Shown here: positions 18,273 through 30,000 of the stretch, in pieces
Numbering within the stretch: the first letter of the stretch is position 1
Layout: every line of letters starts with the position of its first letter
Assembly: GCF_001506165.1 (NCBI RefSeq)
Contig: NZ_CP011427.1
Coordinates: forward strand, 558,001-622,000
Length of the DNA: 64,000 nucleotides
Direction: 5' to 3'
Source: Pantoea vagans
GTDB lineage: Bacteria > Pseudomonadota > Gammaproteobacteria > Enterobacterales > Enterobacteriaceae
Position numbers and translations under genes: made by a program
Notes under the pieces: generated by a model
Told to the model about the DNA's origin: nothing
The model's database searches: none
The model's input: only the letters and a program-made list of their open reading frames with translations

Positions 18273-18459
18273 ACGCTGAAACCCTGCAATCCAGCATTTT
18301 CCGCCTGAAATAGTTACGTAACCAGTAAGGTATTGCACCCTTTAAGTTTCTGACATCACTCTAAATATCGGCTATCAGACGACGCTGAAAATAACGCATT
18401 TTAATAGGAATAACTACGCTGAAAATTCTCTAAATAACCGAAAATAAAAGAATTTCAAA

Positions 18460-18475
18460 ATGTAATCGTTAACAT
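18460..18475. promoter_or_regulatory. Second, weaker GalR-like site
   Basis: ATGTAATCGTTAACAT matches 11 of the 14 fixed positions of the GalR consensus. It is 203 bp from the perfect operator. It could be an auxiliary operator for looping, or chance similarity to a LacI-family half-site. Confidence 0.4.
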
Positions 18476-18493
18476 GATGTTGTGAACGCGCGC

Positions 18494-18520
18494 AAAAAAA
18501 AGCCCGCACAATGTGCGGGC
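18494..18520 (-). terminator. Intrinsic terminator after metK
   Basis: On the minus strand GCCCGCAC-ATT-GTGCGGGC is followed by eight T residues, 40 bp after the metK stop. Confidence 0.9.
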
Positions 18521-18559
18521 ATCTCTTCAACCTCTCCGGTGGGAGAGGGAATGTGCTGA

Positions 18560-19711
18560 TTACAGGCCAGCCGCTTCGCGCAGTTGAGCAGCTTTATCAG
18601 TCTGCTCCCATGGGAAGTGTTCACGACCAAAGTGACCGTAAGCGGCAGTCTCTTTGTAGATTGGCTTCAGCAGATCCATCATCTGAATCAGACCGTATGG
18701 ACGCAGGTCGAAGAACTCGCGCACCAGCAGGGTCAGCTGTTCGGTAGAGACTTTCTCAGTACCGAAGGTTTCCACCATGATGGAGGTCGGCTCAGCAACG
18801 CCAATGGCGTAAGACACCTGAATTTCGCAACGATCGGCCAGACCTGCAGCCACGATATTTTTCGCGACATAACGCGCAGCGTAAGCGGCTGAACGGTCAA
18901 CTTTCGATGGATCTTTACCTGAGAAAGCACCGCCACCGTGACGTGCCATACCGCCGTAGGTATCAACAATGATTTTACGACCAGTCAGACCGCAGTCACC
19001 CATTGGGCCACCGATAACGAAACGGCCAGTTGGGTTGATGTGGTACTTGGTGCTGGCATTGACCCACTCAGCAGGCAGAACCGGCTTGATGATCTCTTCC
19101 ATTACCGCTTCACGCAGATCGGCGGTGGTCACCTCTTCAGCGTGCTGAGTTGACAGCACCACGGCATCAATACCGACAATTTTGCCGCCATCGTACTGGA
19201 AGGTGATCTGGCTTTTCGCATCCGGGCGCAACCATGGCAGTGAGCCATTTTTACGCACTTCAGCCTGGCGCTGCACCAGACGGTGTGCGTAGGTTACTGG
19301 TGCTGGCATCAGCACGTCGGTTTCGTTGGTCGCATAACCAAACATCAGGCCCTGGTCTCCTGCGCCCTGCTCCAGCGGATCGCTACGGTCAACACCCTGG
19401 TTGATGTCAGGAGACTGCTTACCAATTGCACTCAGTACGGCGCAAGAGTTCGCATCAAAGCCCATATCGGAATGGACATAACCGATTTCACGTACGGTAT
19501 TACGGGTGATCTCTTCGATATCAACCCATGCGCTGGTGGTGATTTCACCGCCAACCAGCACCATACCGGTCTTCACGTAAGTTTCGCAGGCCACGCGTGC
19601 TTTCGGATCCTGTTCGAGGATCGCATCGAGCACTGCATCGGAAATTTGGTCTGCAATTTTATCAGGATGTCCTTCTGATACGGACTCAGATGTAAATAGG
19701 TGTTTAGCCAT
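18560..19711 (-). CDS. metK: S-adenosylmethionine synthetase
   Basis: Makes SAM from methionine and ATP. The 383-aa protein starts [14 protein letters not shown]. The 27 upstream codons in frame are not part of the family. Key motifs: [12 protein letters not shown] near residue 14 (ATP and Mg2+), [12 protein letters not shown] near 116, and the phosphate-binding [16 protein letters not shown] near 258. A Shine-Dalgarno AAGGTAA precedes the ATG. Divergent from speA, as in E. coli; together they supply the SAM and agmatine that feed polyamine synthesis. The leader has a candidate MetJ box cluster. Confidence 0.98.
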   Translation of the reverse strand: MAKHLFTSESVSEGHPDKIADQISDAVLDAILEQDPKARVACETYVKTGMVLVGGEITTSAWVDIEEITRNTVREIGYVHSDMGFDANSCAVLSAIGKQSPDINQGVDRSDPLEQGAGDQGLMFGYATNETDVLMPAPVTYAHRLVQRQAEVRKNGSLPWLRPDAKSQITFQYDGGKIVGIDAVVLSTQHAEEVTTADLREAVMEEIIKPVLPAEWVNASTKYHINPTGRFVIGGPMGDCGLTGRKIIVDTYGGMARHGGGAFSGKDPSKVDRSAAYAARYVAKNIVAAGLADRCEIQVSYAIGVAEPTSIMVETFGTEKVSTEQLTLLVREFFDLRPYGLIQMMDLLKPIYKETAAYGHFGREHFPWEQTDKAAQLREAAGL

Positions 19712-20340
19712 TCTGTTCTTTACCTTACAAATGGTTTGAATTCGACTGCATAGCGTAAGTGGACCAGGCCGACTCGACGCCCCTTCAGGCAAAGCCGCGA
19801 GCAGTAGGGAGTGTTGATATATGTCATCGACACCGCCTGGATGTTAACCAGTTTAGATGGAAAACCATCTGGACGGCTATTCTAGGTTACTCAGTGAGCA
19901 CTTTTCCAGTGCTTTTTCAGATACCGCACGTTTACGCAAGCGACTCAGTGGAATAAATTCCTGACACCTTCCACAGATTCCAGACAAAGATTTTGCATTT
20001 TTACCTGTCAGGCTGTATAAAACGCGGCTGCTTCCCCAATCCAGTTCTGTTCTTTTCTCTCGTCGATGTTTTGTGTGTTGTGGTCATTATCCCGACACGA
20101 GCGCCGGCTAAGCTATTCCCACATTCCCGTTGCTGTGTTTCACTCGACATGCGTCTTGAAAATTCCTGGCTTTACGGCCGGTTTTTTACTGACGTCGGCG
20201 CAGTGTTTTACACTTAGAGTCAGCAACGTACTGGGTTACCCGATACCCGGAGTTCAGTAGGATGGGGAAATGTTTACCCGGAATGACCACAGCAAAACCC
20301 GGCAACTGTTTCATTTTTCAACGGAAAATTGAGGTTCGTG
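19712..20340. other. Divergent metK-speA regulatory gap
   Basis: 629 bp between metK and speA. It contains MetJ-box-like repeats nearer metK. In E. coli the equivalent gap holds the short genes yqgB, yqgC and yqgD. A short reading frame ending at 20217 has a weak YqgB-like stretch but is not secure enough to call. Confidence 0.5.
19855..19879 (-). promoter_or_regulatory. Candidate MetJ (met-box) operator of metK
   Basis: On the minus strand three adjacent octamers, AGCCGTCC, AGATGGTT and TTCCATCT, match the met-box AGACGTCT at 6, 5 and 4 of 8 positions. Tandem imperfect boxes about 150 bp upstream of metK are what MetJ uses. The AGATGG/CCATCT dyad is also a simple inverted repeat, so the call is tentative. 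Confidence 0.4.
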
Positions 20341-22320
20341 ATGTCTGACGACATGAAGAATATCAAGGGTTCGTCAGCTGGCGAACAGGGTGTACTCCGC
20401 TCAATGCAGGAGGTGGCGATGAACGATCAGGAAGCGAGCAGAATGCTGCGTACCTACAATATTGCCTGGTGGGGTAATAACTATTATGACGTCAACGAGC
20501 TGGGGCACATCAGCGTGTGCCCCGATCCGGACCAACCGGAAGTGCGCGTTGACTTGGCTAAGCTGGTAAAAGAGCGCGAAGCCGATGGCCAGCGTTTGCC
20601 TGCGTTGTTCTGCTTCCCGCAGATTTTGCAACACCGCCTGCGTTCGATTAACGCCGCTTTTAAACGCGCACGTGAATCTTACGGCTATAAAGGTGACTAC
20701 TTCCTGGTTTACCCGATTAAGGTGAACCAGCATAAACGTGTTATCGAATCCCTGGTCAACTCGGGTGAGCCGCTGGGTCTGGAAGCCGGTTCTAAAGCCG
20801 AGCTGATGGCCGTGCTGGCGCACGCCGGTAAAACCCGTTCGGTGATCGTCTGTAACGGCTACAAAGACCGTGAATACATTCGTCTGGCGCTGATTGGTGA
20901 AAAGCTTGGTCACAAGGTTTATCTGGTGATCGAGAAAATGACTGAAGTGCGTCTGGTGCTGGAAGAAGCCGAGCGCCTCAACGTAATCCCTCGCCTCGGT
21001 ATCCGTGCCCGTCTGGCTTCGCAGGGTTCAGGCAAATGGCAGTCAAGCGGTGGCGAAAAGTCCAAATTCGGTCTGGCCGCCTCACAGGTATTGCAGCTGG
21101 TGGACATCATGCGCAAAGCGGGCCGCCTCGACAGCCTGCAACTGCTGCATTTCCATCTTGGTTCGCAAATGTCGAACATTCGCGATATCGCCACCGGCGT
21201 ACGTGAGTCGGCACGCTTTTATGTCGAGTTGGCCAAGCTGGGTGTCAACATCAAGTGTTTCGATGTCGGCGGCGGTTTAGGTGTCGATTACGAAGGCACA
21301 CGCTCGCAGTCTGATTGCTCGGTCAACTATGGCCTGAACGAATACGCCAATAACGTCATTTGGGCAATTGGCGATGCCTGTGAAGAGCATGGTCTTGAGC
21401 ATCCAACGGTGATCACTGAATCGGGCCGTGCGGTTACCGCGCACCACACCGTACTGGTTTCCAACATCATTGGTGTAGAGCGCAACGAATTCAGCACGCC
21501 TGTGGCGCCGGATGTGGATTCGCCGCGTCCGATCCAAAGCCTGTGGGATACCTGGCAGGAGATGCATGAGCCAAACGTGCGTCGCTCGCTGCGTGAATGG
21601 CTGCACGACAGCCAGATGGACTTGTTTGATATTCATACCGGTTACTCTTCCGGTACTTACGATCTGGGCCAGCGTGCCTGGGCAGAGCAGCTTTATCTCA
21701 GCATCTGCCACTATATCCAGCAGCATCTTGATCCCAGCAACCGTGCCCACCGTCCGATCATCGACGAGCTGCAGGAGCGTATGGCGGATAAGATTTACGT
21801 CAACTTCTCGCTGTTCCAGTCGATGCCGGATGCATGGGGCATTGATCAGCTGTTCCCGGTACTGCCACTGGAGGGGCTGAATAAGATTCCTCAGCGTCGT
21901 GCCGTATTGCTCGATATTACCTGTGACTCGGATGGCACCATCGATCACTACGTGGATGGCGACGGTATTGCCACCACCATGCCGATGCCTGAGTACGATA
22001 TCGACAATCCGCCGATGCTCGGCTTCTTTATGGTCGGGGCGTATCAGGAAATCCTCGGTAACATGCACAACCTGTTCGGTGATACCGAAGCGGTCGATGT
22101 GTTTGCCTTCCCAGACGGCAGCGTAGAAGTGCAGCTGTCGGATGAGGGCGATACGGTGGCCGATATGCTGCAGTATGTGCAGTTGAACCCGAACGATCTG
22201 ATGACCCTGTTCCGCGATCAGGTGACGCAGCAAAAGGACATCGACGAAGGTCTGCGTGCGCAGTTCCTTGAAGAGTTCGAAAGTGGGTTATATGGCTACA
22301 CTTACCTCGAAGATGAGTAA
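20341..22320 (+). CDS. speA: Biosynthetic arginine decarboxylase
   Basis: PLP enzyme converting arginine to agmatine, the first step of the agmatine route to putrescine. I start at MSDDM, preceded by GAGG 7 bp upstream, giving 659 aa, one more than E. coli. Motifs: PLP-lysine YPIKVNQHK near residue 124, HFHLGSQ near 280, and [11 protein letters not shown] near 310. The C-terminus ends [11 protein letters not shown], as in E. coli. The speB gene that normally follows is not in the window; a terminator and a long AT-rich gap follow instead. Confidence 0.98.
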   Translation: MSDDMKNIKGSSAGEQGVLRSMQEVAMNDQEASRMLRTYNIAWWGNNYYDVNELGHISVCPDPDQPEVRVDLAKLVKEREADGQRLPALFCFPQILQHRLRSINAAFKRARESYGYKGDYFLVYPIKVNQHKRVIESLVNSGEPLGLEAGSKAELMAVLAHAGKTRSVIVCNGYKDREYIRLALIGEKLGHKVYLVIEKMTEVRLVLEEAERLNVIPRLGIRARLASQGSGKWQSSGGEKSKFGLAASQVLQLVDIMRKAGRLDSLQLLHFHLGSQMSNIRDIATGVRESARFYVELAKLGVNIKCFDVGGGLGVDYEGTRSQSDCSVNYGLNEYANNVIWAIGDACEEHGLEHPTVITESGRAVTAHHTVLVSNIIGVERNEFSTPVAPDVDSPRPIQSLWDTWQEMHEPNVRRSLREWLHDSQMDLFDIHTGYSSGTYDLGQRAWAEQLYLSICHYIQQHLDPSNRAHRPIIDELQERMADKIYVNFSLFQSMPDAWGIDQLFPVLPLEGLNKIPQRRAVLLDITCDSDGTIDHYVDGDGIATTMPMPEYDIDNPPMLGFFMVGAYQEILGNMHNLFGDTEAVDVFAFPDGSVEVQLSDEGDTVADMLQYVQLNPNDLMTLFRDQVTQQKDIDEGLRAQFLEEFESGLYGYTYLEDE

Positions 22321-22337
22321 GGTTTAACCCCCTCGAA

Positions 22338-22366
22338 ACGGGCCCTTTTTAGGGCCCGTTTTATTT
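22338..22366 (+). terminator. Intrinsic terminator after speA
   Basis: A 9-bp GC-rich stem (ACGGGCCCT / AGGGCCCGT) is followed by TTTATTTT, 17 bp after the speA stop. It marks the end of the conserved core block. Confidence 0.9.
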
Positions 22367-23036
22367 TCCCCCATTTAATTTTCTTATCACCCTGATCTTT
22401 TATTTAAAATGTGATGAGCGTCACCCTCAATAAATCTTAACCTGCCCGATTAAACACGCTTTTAAAATGCGTTTATCTATCTCCTTCATTTTTTTAATAA
22501 AGCAAAAATGCCGCTGCGCTTTGGCGCGCAATAACCCTGCTTTAACTACTGATTTCTGAAGAATTAGCCTGTCAAACTGTTATGTTTTCTTTGATATGTA
22601 TAATCAAAATTTAAACATTAAGATTTTAATAATCTCTAATTGAAACTATATTTTCTGGCGCTTATTGGAATCATGCATTCTGAATGAAATAAAGTGCACT
22701 TCAGGATAAAAATAAAAAAACTACTTCGTTGACTTATTATAAATTGTTTAAAATCAATGAATTCGTTATTTTTTGATATGTCAAGGAAGGCCTTAACTTA
22801 AATTTTTCTAGGAATTATCTGATCGTTTTGTGAAACTAAAAGAAATTTACATGAGTTATTGATAGTTTTAATCGATTGAAGTTTCATCTTTGGTTAACTG
22901 AAATCTATTTTTCAAAGTGTAAGTTGTACGTTAGGCTTCAGTTAACGTGTTAAGTTTTATCGATGTTTCCCTTACTTCTTACATGAGAAAACCTGACATT
23001 TCAGGCGTATCAGCCAGTTGCGGAGGGGGAGGTGAA
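22367..23036. other. AT-rich gap at the start of the adhesin region
   Basis: About 670 bp, strongly AT-rich compared with the core genes on its left. I find no conserved gene, RNA or transposon end. It presumably contains the promoter(s) for the phosphodiesterase and adhesin region and is a likely target for H-NS-type silencing. Confidence 0.5.
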
Positions 23037-23732
23037 ATGAGCGCTCAACCACAATACATTTTCTTGCTGGAACCCGTTCACAGTATATCCGGCGAGCTAA
23101 TTGCGTGGGAGTTGTTAACACGTTTTGCAGATGATGCAGATATTAATAATAAACGTAACCCAAACAGGGATGCAGGGTTCTTCAGTCAGCTTCCTGCTGA
23201 CGAAAAATGGCAGTTATTCCTCCACCAGATCGGAAAACTTATTCAGCTATACCAGAAAGGATTTCAGCAGATCATTAGTGTCAATGTGGATAGAGATATC
23301 GTAGCCAGTATTTTCAAAGATACTGAAATACAAGAAAAACTGGCTCAACTTACGCTGATGCGTTTAGAGATATCCGCATTTTTCACCGCGCGATTTAACA
23401 GCGCCGATCTCCTGATATTAAAAGGTGTCGCGAAAGTGACACCTGCCCCTTTATGGCTTGATGACTTTGGTCCGGGTTATTCCAACCTGACCATGCTTGA
23501 TAGCGGAATATTTGAAATCGTCAAGATTGACAAAGAATTTTTTTGGCAATTTGGCGACGGTCACATCTTTGACACGCTGCTCAACCACCTAAACGAGTTA
23601 TGCGATGGCGTTATCGTCGAGGGAGTTGAAAACCAGTCGCACATTGACCTGCTGGCACACAAGAAGATTTACGGCATGCAGGGGTATCACTGGAGTGGTT
23701 TCTATTTGTCTGATTTGCTTGAAAAATCCTGA
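23037..23732 (+). CDS. PdeH-like EAL-domain c-di-GMP phosphodiesterase
   Basis: A 231-aa stand-alone EAL domain, predicted to hydrolyse c-di-GMP. The EAL signature reads ELLTR (E25), as in E. coli PdeH, which has ELL. Expected metal and catalytic residues are visible in order: SVNVDRD, RLEIS, LWLDDFG, KIDKEF, and GVIVEGVEN. The stretches PLWLDDFGPG and CDGVIVEGVE are especially close to PdeH. No membrane or sensor domain. I start at the ATG after GGGGAGGTGAA; the longer open frame adds 30 residues with no match. Upstream of the adhesin, so probably tied to its control by c-di-GMP (inference). Confidence 0.85.
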   Translation: MSAQPQYIFLLEPVHSISGELIAWELLTRFADDADINNKRNPNRDAGFFSQLPADEKWQLFLHQIGKLIQLYQKGFQQIISVNVDRDIVASIFKDTEIQEKLAQLTLMRLEISAFFTARFNSADLLILKGVAKVTPAPLWLDDFGPGYSNLTMLDSGIFEIVKIDKEFFWQFGDGHIFDTLLNHLNELCDGVIVEGVENQSHIDLLAHKKIYGMQGYHWSGFYLSDLLEKS

Positions 23733-23771
23733 AGTGGCTCTGGTTGAATCTACTCCGTCGGGGAAGCAAAA

Positions 23772-23951
23772 ATGTCTAAAAAAGGGTATGTCGCATTCCA
23801 TCTGATTTGTGCTCGCCCAATCGAAAATAAAGACATTACTCCCGTCGTGCTGTTGAGAAATAAACCCGATCCCTTTTCAGGATGGAGGCTTAACAAGGCT
23901 CAGCGTGACTTCATCATCAGTTTGTATGAGGTCGACCAAGAGAAAAAGTGA
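23772..23951 (+). CDS. Small hypothetical protein (59 aa)
   Basis: Short ORF beginning MSKKGYVAFHLICARPIEN and ending EVDQEKK. GGGAAG stands 6 bp before the ATG. It lies 39 bp after the phosphodiesterase, in the same direction, and is followed by a strong hairpin. The protein is basic with a few hydrophobic stretches, no signal peptide and no recognised domain. Position between a c-di-GMP phosphodiesterase and a giant adhesin suggests a local role, but nothing in the sequence proves it. Confidence 0.6.
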   Translation: MSKKGYVAFHLICARPIENKDITPVVLLRNKPDPFSGWRLNKAQRDFIISLYEVDQEKK

Positions 23952-23980
23952 ATAAACGCATGGGTTATTCACTATTGAAG

Positions 23981-24009
23981 CCGGTATCTACGGATACCGG
24001 GCGTTTTTA
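23981..24009 (+). terminator. Strong terminator-like hairpin in the adhesin leader
   Basis: CCGGTATC-TACG-GATACCGG, a perfect 8-bp stem closed by a UNCG-class tetraloop, is followed by GCGTTTTT. It ends only 33 bp before the adhesin ATG, which leaves little room for a promoter between them. Confidence 0.8.
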
Positions 24010-24042
24010 TGGAATTTAATAACTGTGCGGGATTTCGATAAA

Positions 24043-27000
24043 ATGAATAATATCTCTATCACTCCTAAAGGTGGGACGGTTGACACAGTCGTCAATGGCA
24101 GCCAAGTCAATTTAACTGCGCCAAGCGTGGTTAAACTTCACCTTAATCAATCAGATATTAAGTCTTTCACACGCAATGGTAATGATTTAGTCGTCACCAC
24201 CAAATCTGGTGAAGTTGTTGTAATCCATAACTTTTACACTACAGCTGGCGATAGCGATTTGGTCCTGCAGGACGATAAAGGTGCGCTGTGGTGGGTTGAA
24301 GATCCCGGCACTGAAGGTTTCCAGTACGTCAACATTGACACCACTGAAGGGCTGTTAGCAGAGAACACCACCAATGACGGCACTATCGCAGCCTTCGGTA
24401 TCGGTGGTGCTGCGCTGGCAGGTTTGGGTGCTATGTTTGCTGGTTCTTCCGGCGGTGGAGGCGGAAATGCACCGGTCAATGATGGCAACACCGGCGGTGG
24501 CGATAACGGTGGTGGTAACAATGGCGGCGGGAACAATGGTGGTGGTAACAACGGTGGTGGCAATACTGGCGGTGGCGATACCACTCCTCCGGGCGCGGTT
24601 ACTGACCTGGCTATCAGCGACAACGTAGGGCCGTATCAGGGTGCCATCATCGCTGGCTCCGTCACCGATGACAATACCCCAACCTTAAGTGGCAGCGCAG
24701 AAGCAGGTGCCACAGTGCGTATTTACGATGGTTCAACCCTGCTCGGTTCCGCTGTGGTGGGCGCTGATGGCAAGTGGACCTTCACTTCACCGGCACTGGC
24801 GGACGGTTCTCACAGCCTGACGGTGACAGTGACCGATGCTGCGGGCAATACCAGCGCAGCAAGCGATCCGATCAACTTTACTGTGGACACCACCGCGCCA
24901 GAAGCGGTGAGTGATTTAACTGTCTCAAACAACGCCGGCTCCGTAGTCTTGCCTGTCACTAACGGCGGCTCAACTAACGACACCACGCCATTGCTGAGCG
25001 GCAGGGGTGAAGTCGGCAGTATTATTACCATTCGCGACGGCGATACTATCCTCGGAAGCGTCACCGTGGGCAGCAACGGTAGCTGGAGTTTCACCAGCCC
25101 TGAGTTGAGTCAGGGTAGCCACACCCTCAGCATCACTTCCACCGATGCTGCAGGCAACACCAGCGCGGCCACCACCATCACCTTTACTGTCGATACTGTC
25201 GCCCCTGCTGCGGCAACCGATCTCTCGATGACCGGTGACGCTAATGGTACGGCATCAAATGTTCTCAATGGCGGCACGACAGATGACAGCACGCCGACCC
25301 TGAGCGGACGGGGTGAGGCAGGCGCGGTTGTCAGTGTTTACGACAACAACACACTGATCGGCACCGCCGTGGTCGGCAGTGATGGTACCTGGAGCTTTAT
25401 CACTCCGGCGCTGAGTAATGGTTCACACAGCCTGACGGTTACGCAGACCGATGCCGCAGGAAACGTCGGTCCAGCCAGCTCCGCTTATGAAATCACCGTA
25501 GACGCCGGCTTACCTCCGGCCACCACCTCGCTGGAAATCACCGACGACTCTGGCAATACCCTGGTGCAATTAAGCAACGGGGACAGCACACATGACAGCA
25601 CGCCAACGCTGAGTGGCCTGGCCACTGCGGGCGCATTGATCACCCTGTATAACGGCAGCACAGAGATTGGTAGCGTTGTGGCAGACGCCGATGGGCAGTG
25701 GAGCTTCACACCCGCAGCACTGGCGGACGGCACCTATAACTTCCACGCCTCTGTCACCGATGCCGATGGCAATGTGACGCAAACGCCAAACATCGCTATC
25801 ACTATTGATACTGTTGCTCCAGCCGCTGCGAGCGGCCTGCAACTGAGTGATAACGACAACGGTACGGTGCAGCCGATCGCTTCTGGCGGCGCGACCAACA
25901 CCACAACGCCGCACTTGAGCGGCACCGCTGAACCGGGCAGCACGGTCACCATTCGTGATGGTGATACCGTACTCGGTACGGCGACGGTGGGCAGTAATGG
26001 CACCTGGAGCTTTACTTCACCGACACTGAGTGAAGGCAGCCACAGTCTGACCACCACCGTAACTGACCCGGCGGGCAATACCAGCCCGGCGACAGATCCG
26101 ATTACCTTCACCGTGGATACCCAGGCACCTGCGGGTGCCAGCGATCTGGTGGTGAGCGATAACGTAGGTGCGGTCACCGGGCCACTGGCCGCGGGGGCTA
26201 CCACCGACGACAGTACACCAACCCTGAGCGGTAAAGCTGAAGCCAACAGCATTGTCAAAGTCTACGATGGCAGCACCTTGCTCGGCAGCGCGGCCGCTGA
26301 TAGCAGTGGCAACTGGAGCTTTACTACCCCAACTCTGAGCAACGGTGCGCACACCTTAAGCGTCACCGTTACCGATGCAGCAGGCAATGTCAGCCCAGCT
26401 ACCACCGGCTTTGGCCTGACCGTGAATGCCGGCGTACCACCGACCACCAGTACCCTGCAGGTAACCGATGACAGTGGCAGCACGCTGAAAGTGCTGCCGG
26501 ATGGCTCCAGCACCCATGACAAAACACCGATTCTGAATGGTTTGGCTGCGGCTGGCGATGTTATCACGATCTACAACGGCACCACCGTGCTGGGCAGCAC
26601 CACCGCAGGTGCGGATGGTCAGTGGAGCTTTACGCCTGCATCACTGGCAGACGGGACTTACGCGTTCCATGCCGTTGCGACTGACAGCACTGGTAATCCA
26701 ACTAATTCCGTTACCATCAACATCACCATCGACACTGTTGCACCAGCAGCAGCAGGCGATCTGCAACTCAGCAACAACAATGGCACCACCGTCACGCCAA
26801 TCGCGGCTGGTGGCACAACCAGTGACAACACGCCTGTCTTGAGCGGCACGGCTGAACCTGGCAGCACCGTTACCGTGCGCGATGGGGATAATGTGCTGGG
26901 CACCGTGACCGTCGGCAGCAACGGTAGCTGGAGCTTTACTTCTCCCGCACTCGGAGAGGGCAACCACAGCCTGACCACCACAGTCACCGATGCCGCAGGC

Positions 27001-30000
27001 AACACTGGACCGGCATCTTCTCCGATTGCGGTCACTGTTGATACCACACCACCGGCGGCGGTGAGTGGGTTAGTGGTCACCGACAACGTGGGTGATTCGC
27101 AGGGCGAACTGACCTCGGGTGCTATTACTGATGACAATACACCAACGCTGAGTGGCACCGGTGAACCTAACGCGCTGCTGAGTATCTATGATGGCACCAC
27201 GCTGCTGGGTAATACCACAGTTGGAGCGGATGGCACATGGAGCTTCACAACGGCAGCCCTGAGCAACGGTTCGCACAGTTTCACTATCACCGCAACGGAT
27301 GCGGCAGGCAACGTTGGACCAACCAGCCCACCATTTGTTATTGATATTGAAGCAGATCTGCCAACTGCCAGCGATTCGCTGGAAGTAATCGATGATAATG
27401 GCAACACTGTCGAACAATTGGTTGATGGCGCCAGCACCAACGACCCGACACCGGTATTGATTGGTTCGGCCAGCCCAGGAAATATCATCACGCTGTATGA
27501 TGGCGATCAGGTACTGGGCAGCACCACCGCAGGTGCTAATGGGCAATGGTCATTCAGAACAGGCACGTTGAGTGATGGTCCACATGCCATACATGGCACC
27601 ATCACCGACGCGGCAGGTAACATCACTGATACCATCACCGTTAATATCATCGTGGATACCGTTGCCCCTGATGCGGTGAGCGGCTTGCAGGTGAGTAATG
27701 ATGCAGGCAGCACATCCGTGCCAATTACCGCTGGCAGCATCACCAATGATGCTTCGCCAGTCCTGACCGGAAGCGCTGAAGCGGGCAGTGTGGTGACCAT
27801 TCGTGATGGTAACACCGTACTGGGCACGGTCACCGTGGGCAGTACCGGCAACTGGACCTTTACCACTCCAGCCTTGGGCGATGGCAGTCATAGCCTGACC
27901 GCCACAGCAACTGATGCTGCTGGTAACAGCAGCCCAGCCACCACGCCAGTGACCTTTACCGTGGATACCACCGCACCGGCTGCCGCCAGTGGCCTGGTGC
28001 TCACCGATAATGCGGGTACCAGCACCGGCGCGCTGACCTCTGGTGCCACCACCGATGACAGCACCCCAACCCTGAGTGGTACCGCGGAAGCGGGTAGCAT
28101 CGTTAAGGTTTACGATGGCAGTGCGCTACTCGGTTCGGCGGCGGTGGGTAGCGATGGCAGTTGGAGCTTCACCCCGGCATCGCCACTGACCAATGGCCAG
28201 CACAATCTCACCACCACGGTGACTGATGCGGCTGGCAACGTCAGCCCGGCATCCCCAGCCTTTACCGTTAACATTGATGCGGGCGTGCCGACCACCAATG
28301 AACTTATCGTGGTGGCGGACGACAGCGGCAGCACCATTGTGCAGTTGGAGGATAACTCCAGCACGCATGACAGCACGCCAGTGCTGAGTGGTCTGGCGGG
28401 CGCGGGTGATCTGATCACTATCTATAACGGCACGACCGTGCTTGGCACCGTTACCGCGGGCAGCGACGGGCAGTGGAACTTTACGCCTACCGCGCTGGCG
28501 GATGGCACCTATGCCTTCCACGCCACGGCGACTAATGCAACTACGGGTGTGATCAGTGATACCCCAACCATTAACGTCACTATCGATACCGTAGCGCCAG
28601 CAGCACCAACCGGCGTGGGTCTGACCAATGGTGATGGCGATCCCATCCCATCAGGCAGCAGCACCAACACCACGACGCCAACCCTGGAGGGTAACGGTGA
28701 GCCGGGCGGCACCGTCACGATTACGGATGGCACCACCGTAATTGGCACCACGACAGTGAATGACGATGGCACCTGGAGCTACACCACACCACCGTTGAGC
28801 GATGGCAACCACAGCCTCACCACCACTGTCACTGACCCTGCGGGTAATACCGGCCCGGCTTCTACTCCGGTCACCGTAACCGTGGATACTCAGCCTCCAG
28901 CAGCGGCAGGTAATCTTCAGCTCAGCAACGATGGCGGCACACCTATCGCGTCTGGCGGCAGTACCAATGACAGCACGCCAACTCTGAACGGCACCGCCGA
29001 ACCGGGCAGCACGGTAACCGTATCTGATGGCGGCACCGTAATTGGCAGCACCACCACTGGCAGCGATGGCACCTGGAGCTATACCCCAAACACGCCGCTG
29101 GACGATGGCAGCCACAGCCTGACGACCACGGTAACTGACCCTGCCGGTAACACCGGACCAGCCAGTTCACCTGTGACCGTGACAGTGGATACCACACCGC
29201 CAGCCGTCGCAACCGGCGTACAGCTGAGCAATGATTCCAGCGGTACTGCGGTACCTATCACCAATGGCACCACCAATGACACCACGCCAGTGCTGACAGG
29301 ACGTGCAGAGCCAGGCAGTACAGTCACTGTCTCTGACAATGGCAACGTGATTGGCACAACCACAGTGGGTAACGATGGTAACTGGAGCTTTACCCCATCC
29401 TCACCGCTCGGCGATGGCAGCCACAGTCTGACCACCACCGTGACGGATACTGCGGGTAATACCGGTGGCGCTTCAGCACCTGTCACCGTGACTGTTGATA
29501 CCAGTATTCCAACCGTTCCGGGTAATGTGGCCTTGAGTAATGATGAAGGCACGACTTCAGTGCCGATTAGTTCGGGTACAGCAACCAATGACGCCACCCC
29601 AGTTCTGAGCGGAACGGCGCCAGAGGGCAGCACGATCACGGTCTCTGACGGCGGCACCGTATTGGGCACTGTCGTGGTTGGCGATAGCGGTAACTGGAGC
29701 TTTACGCCAACCGATCCATTAGGTGAAGGCAGCCACAGTATTACGGCAACGACGACCAGCCCAGCCGGTAACACCAGCGGCCCGTCCACGCCGATTATGA
29801 TTACAGTTGATACCACACCGCCAGCTGCGGCCACAGGCCTGCAACTGAGCAACGACAGCAGTGGCACGGCTGTGCCGATTGCGGCAAATGGCACCACCAA
29901 TGACACCACGCCAGTATTAACCGGCAGCGCAGAGCCTGGCAGTACCGTGACGGTTTCTGACAATGGCACGGTGTTGGGCACGGCTATTGTTGGCAGCAAT

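Larger units (their letters stand above)
18175..18493. other. galP control region
   Basis: AT-rich gap between galP and metK with no gene. It carries one CRP-like site and two GalR-type operators, listed separately, about 200 bp apart. The galP promoter itself is not assigned. Confidence 0.7.

Noticed and set aside
22947..23036. Longer EAL protein starting upstream
   Set aside because: The ATG at 23037 has a strong GGGGAGG site, and the extra residues do not resemble the family.
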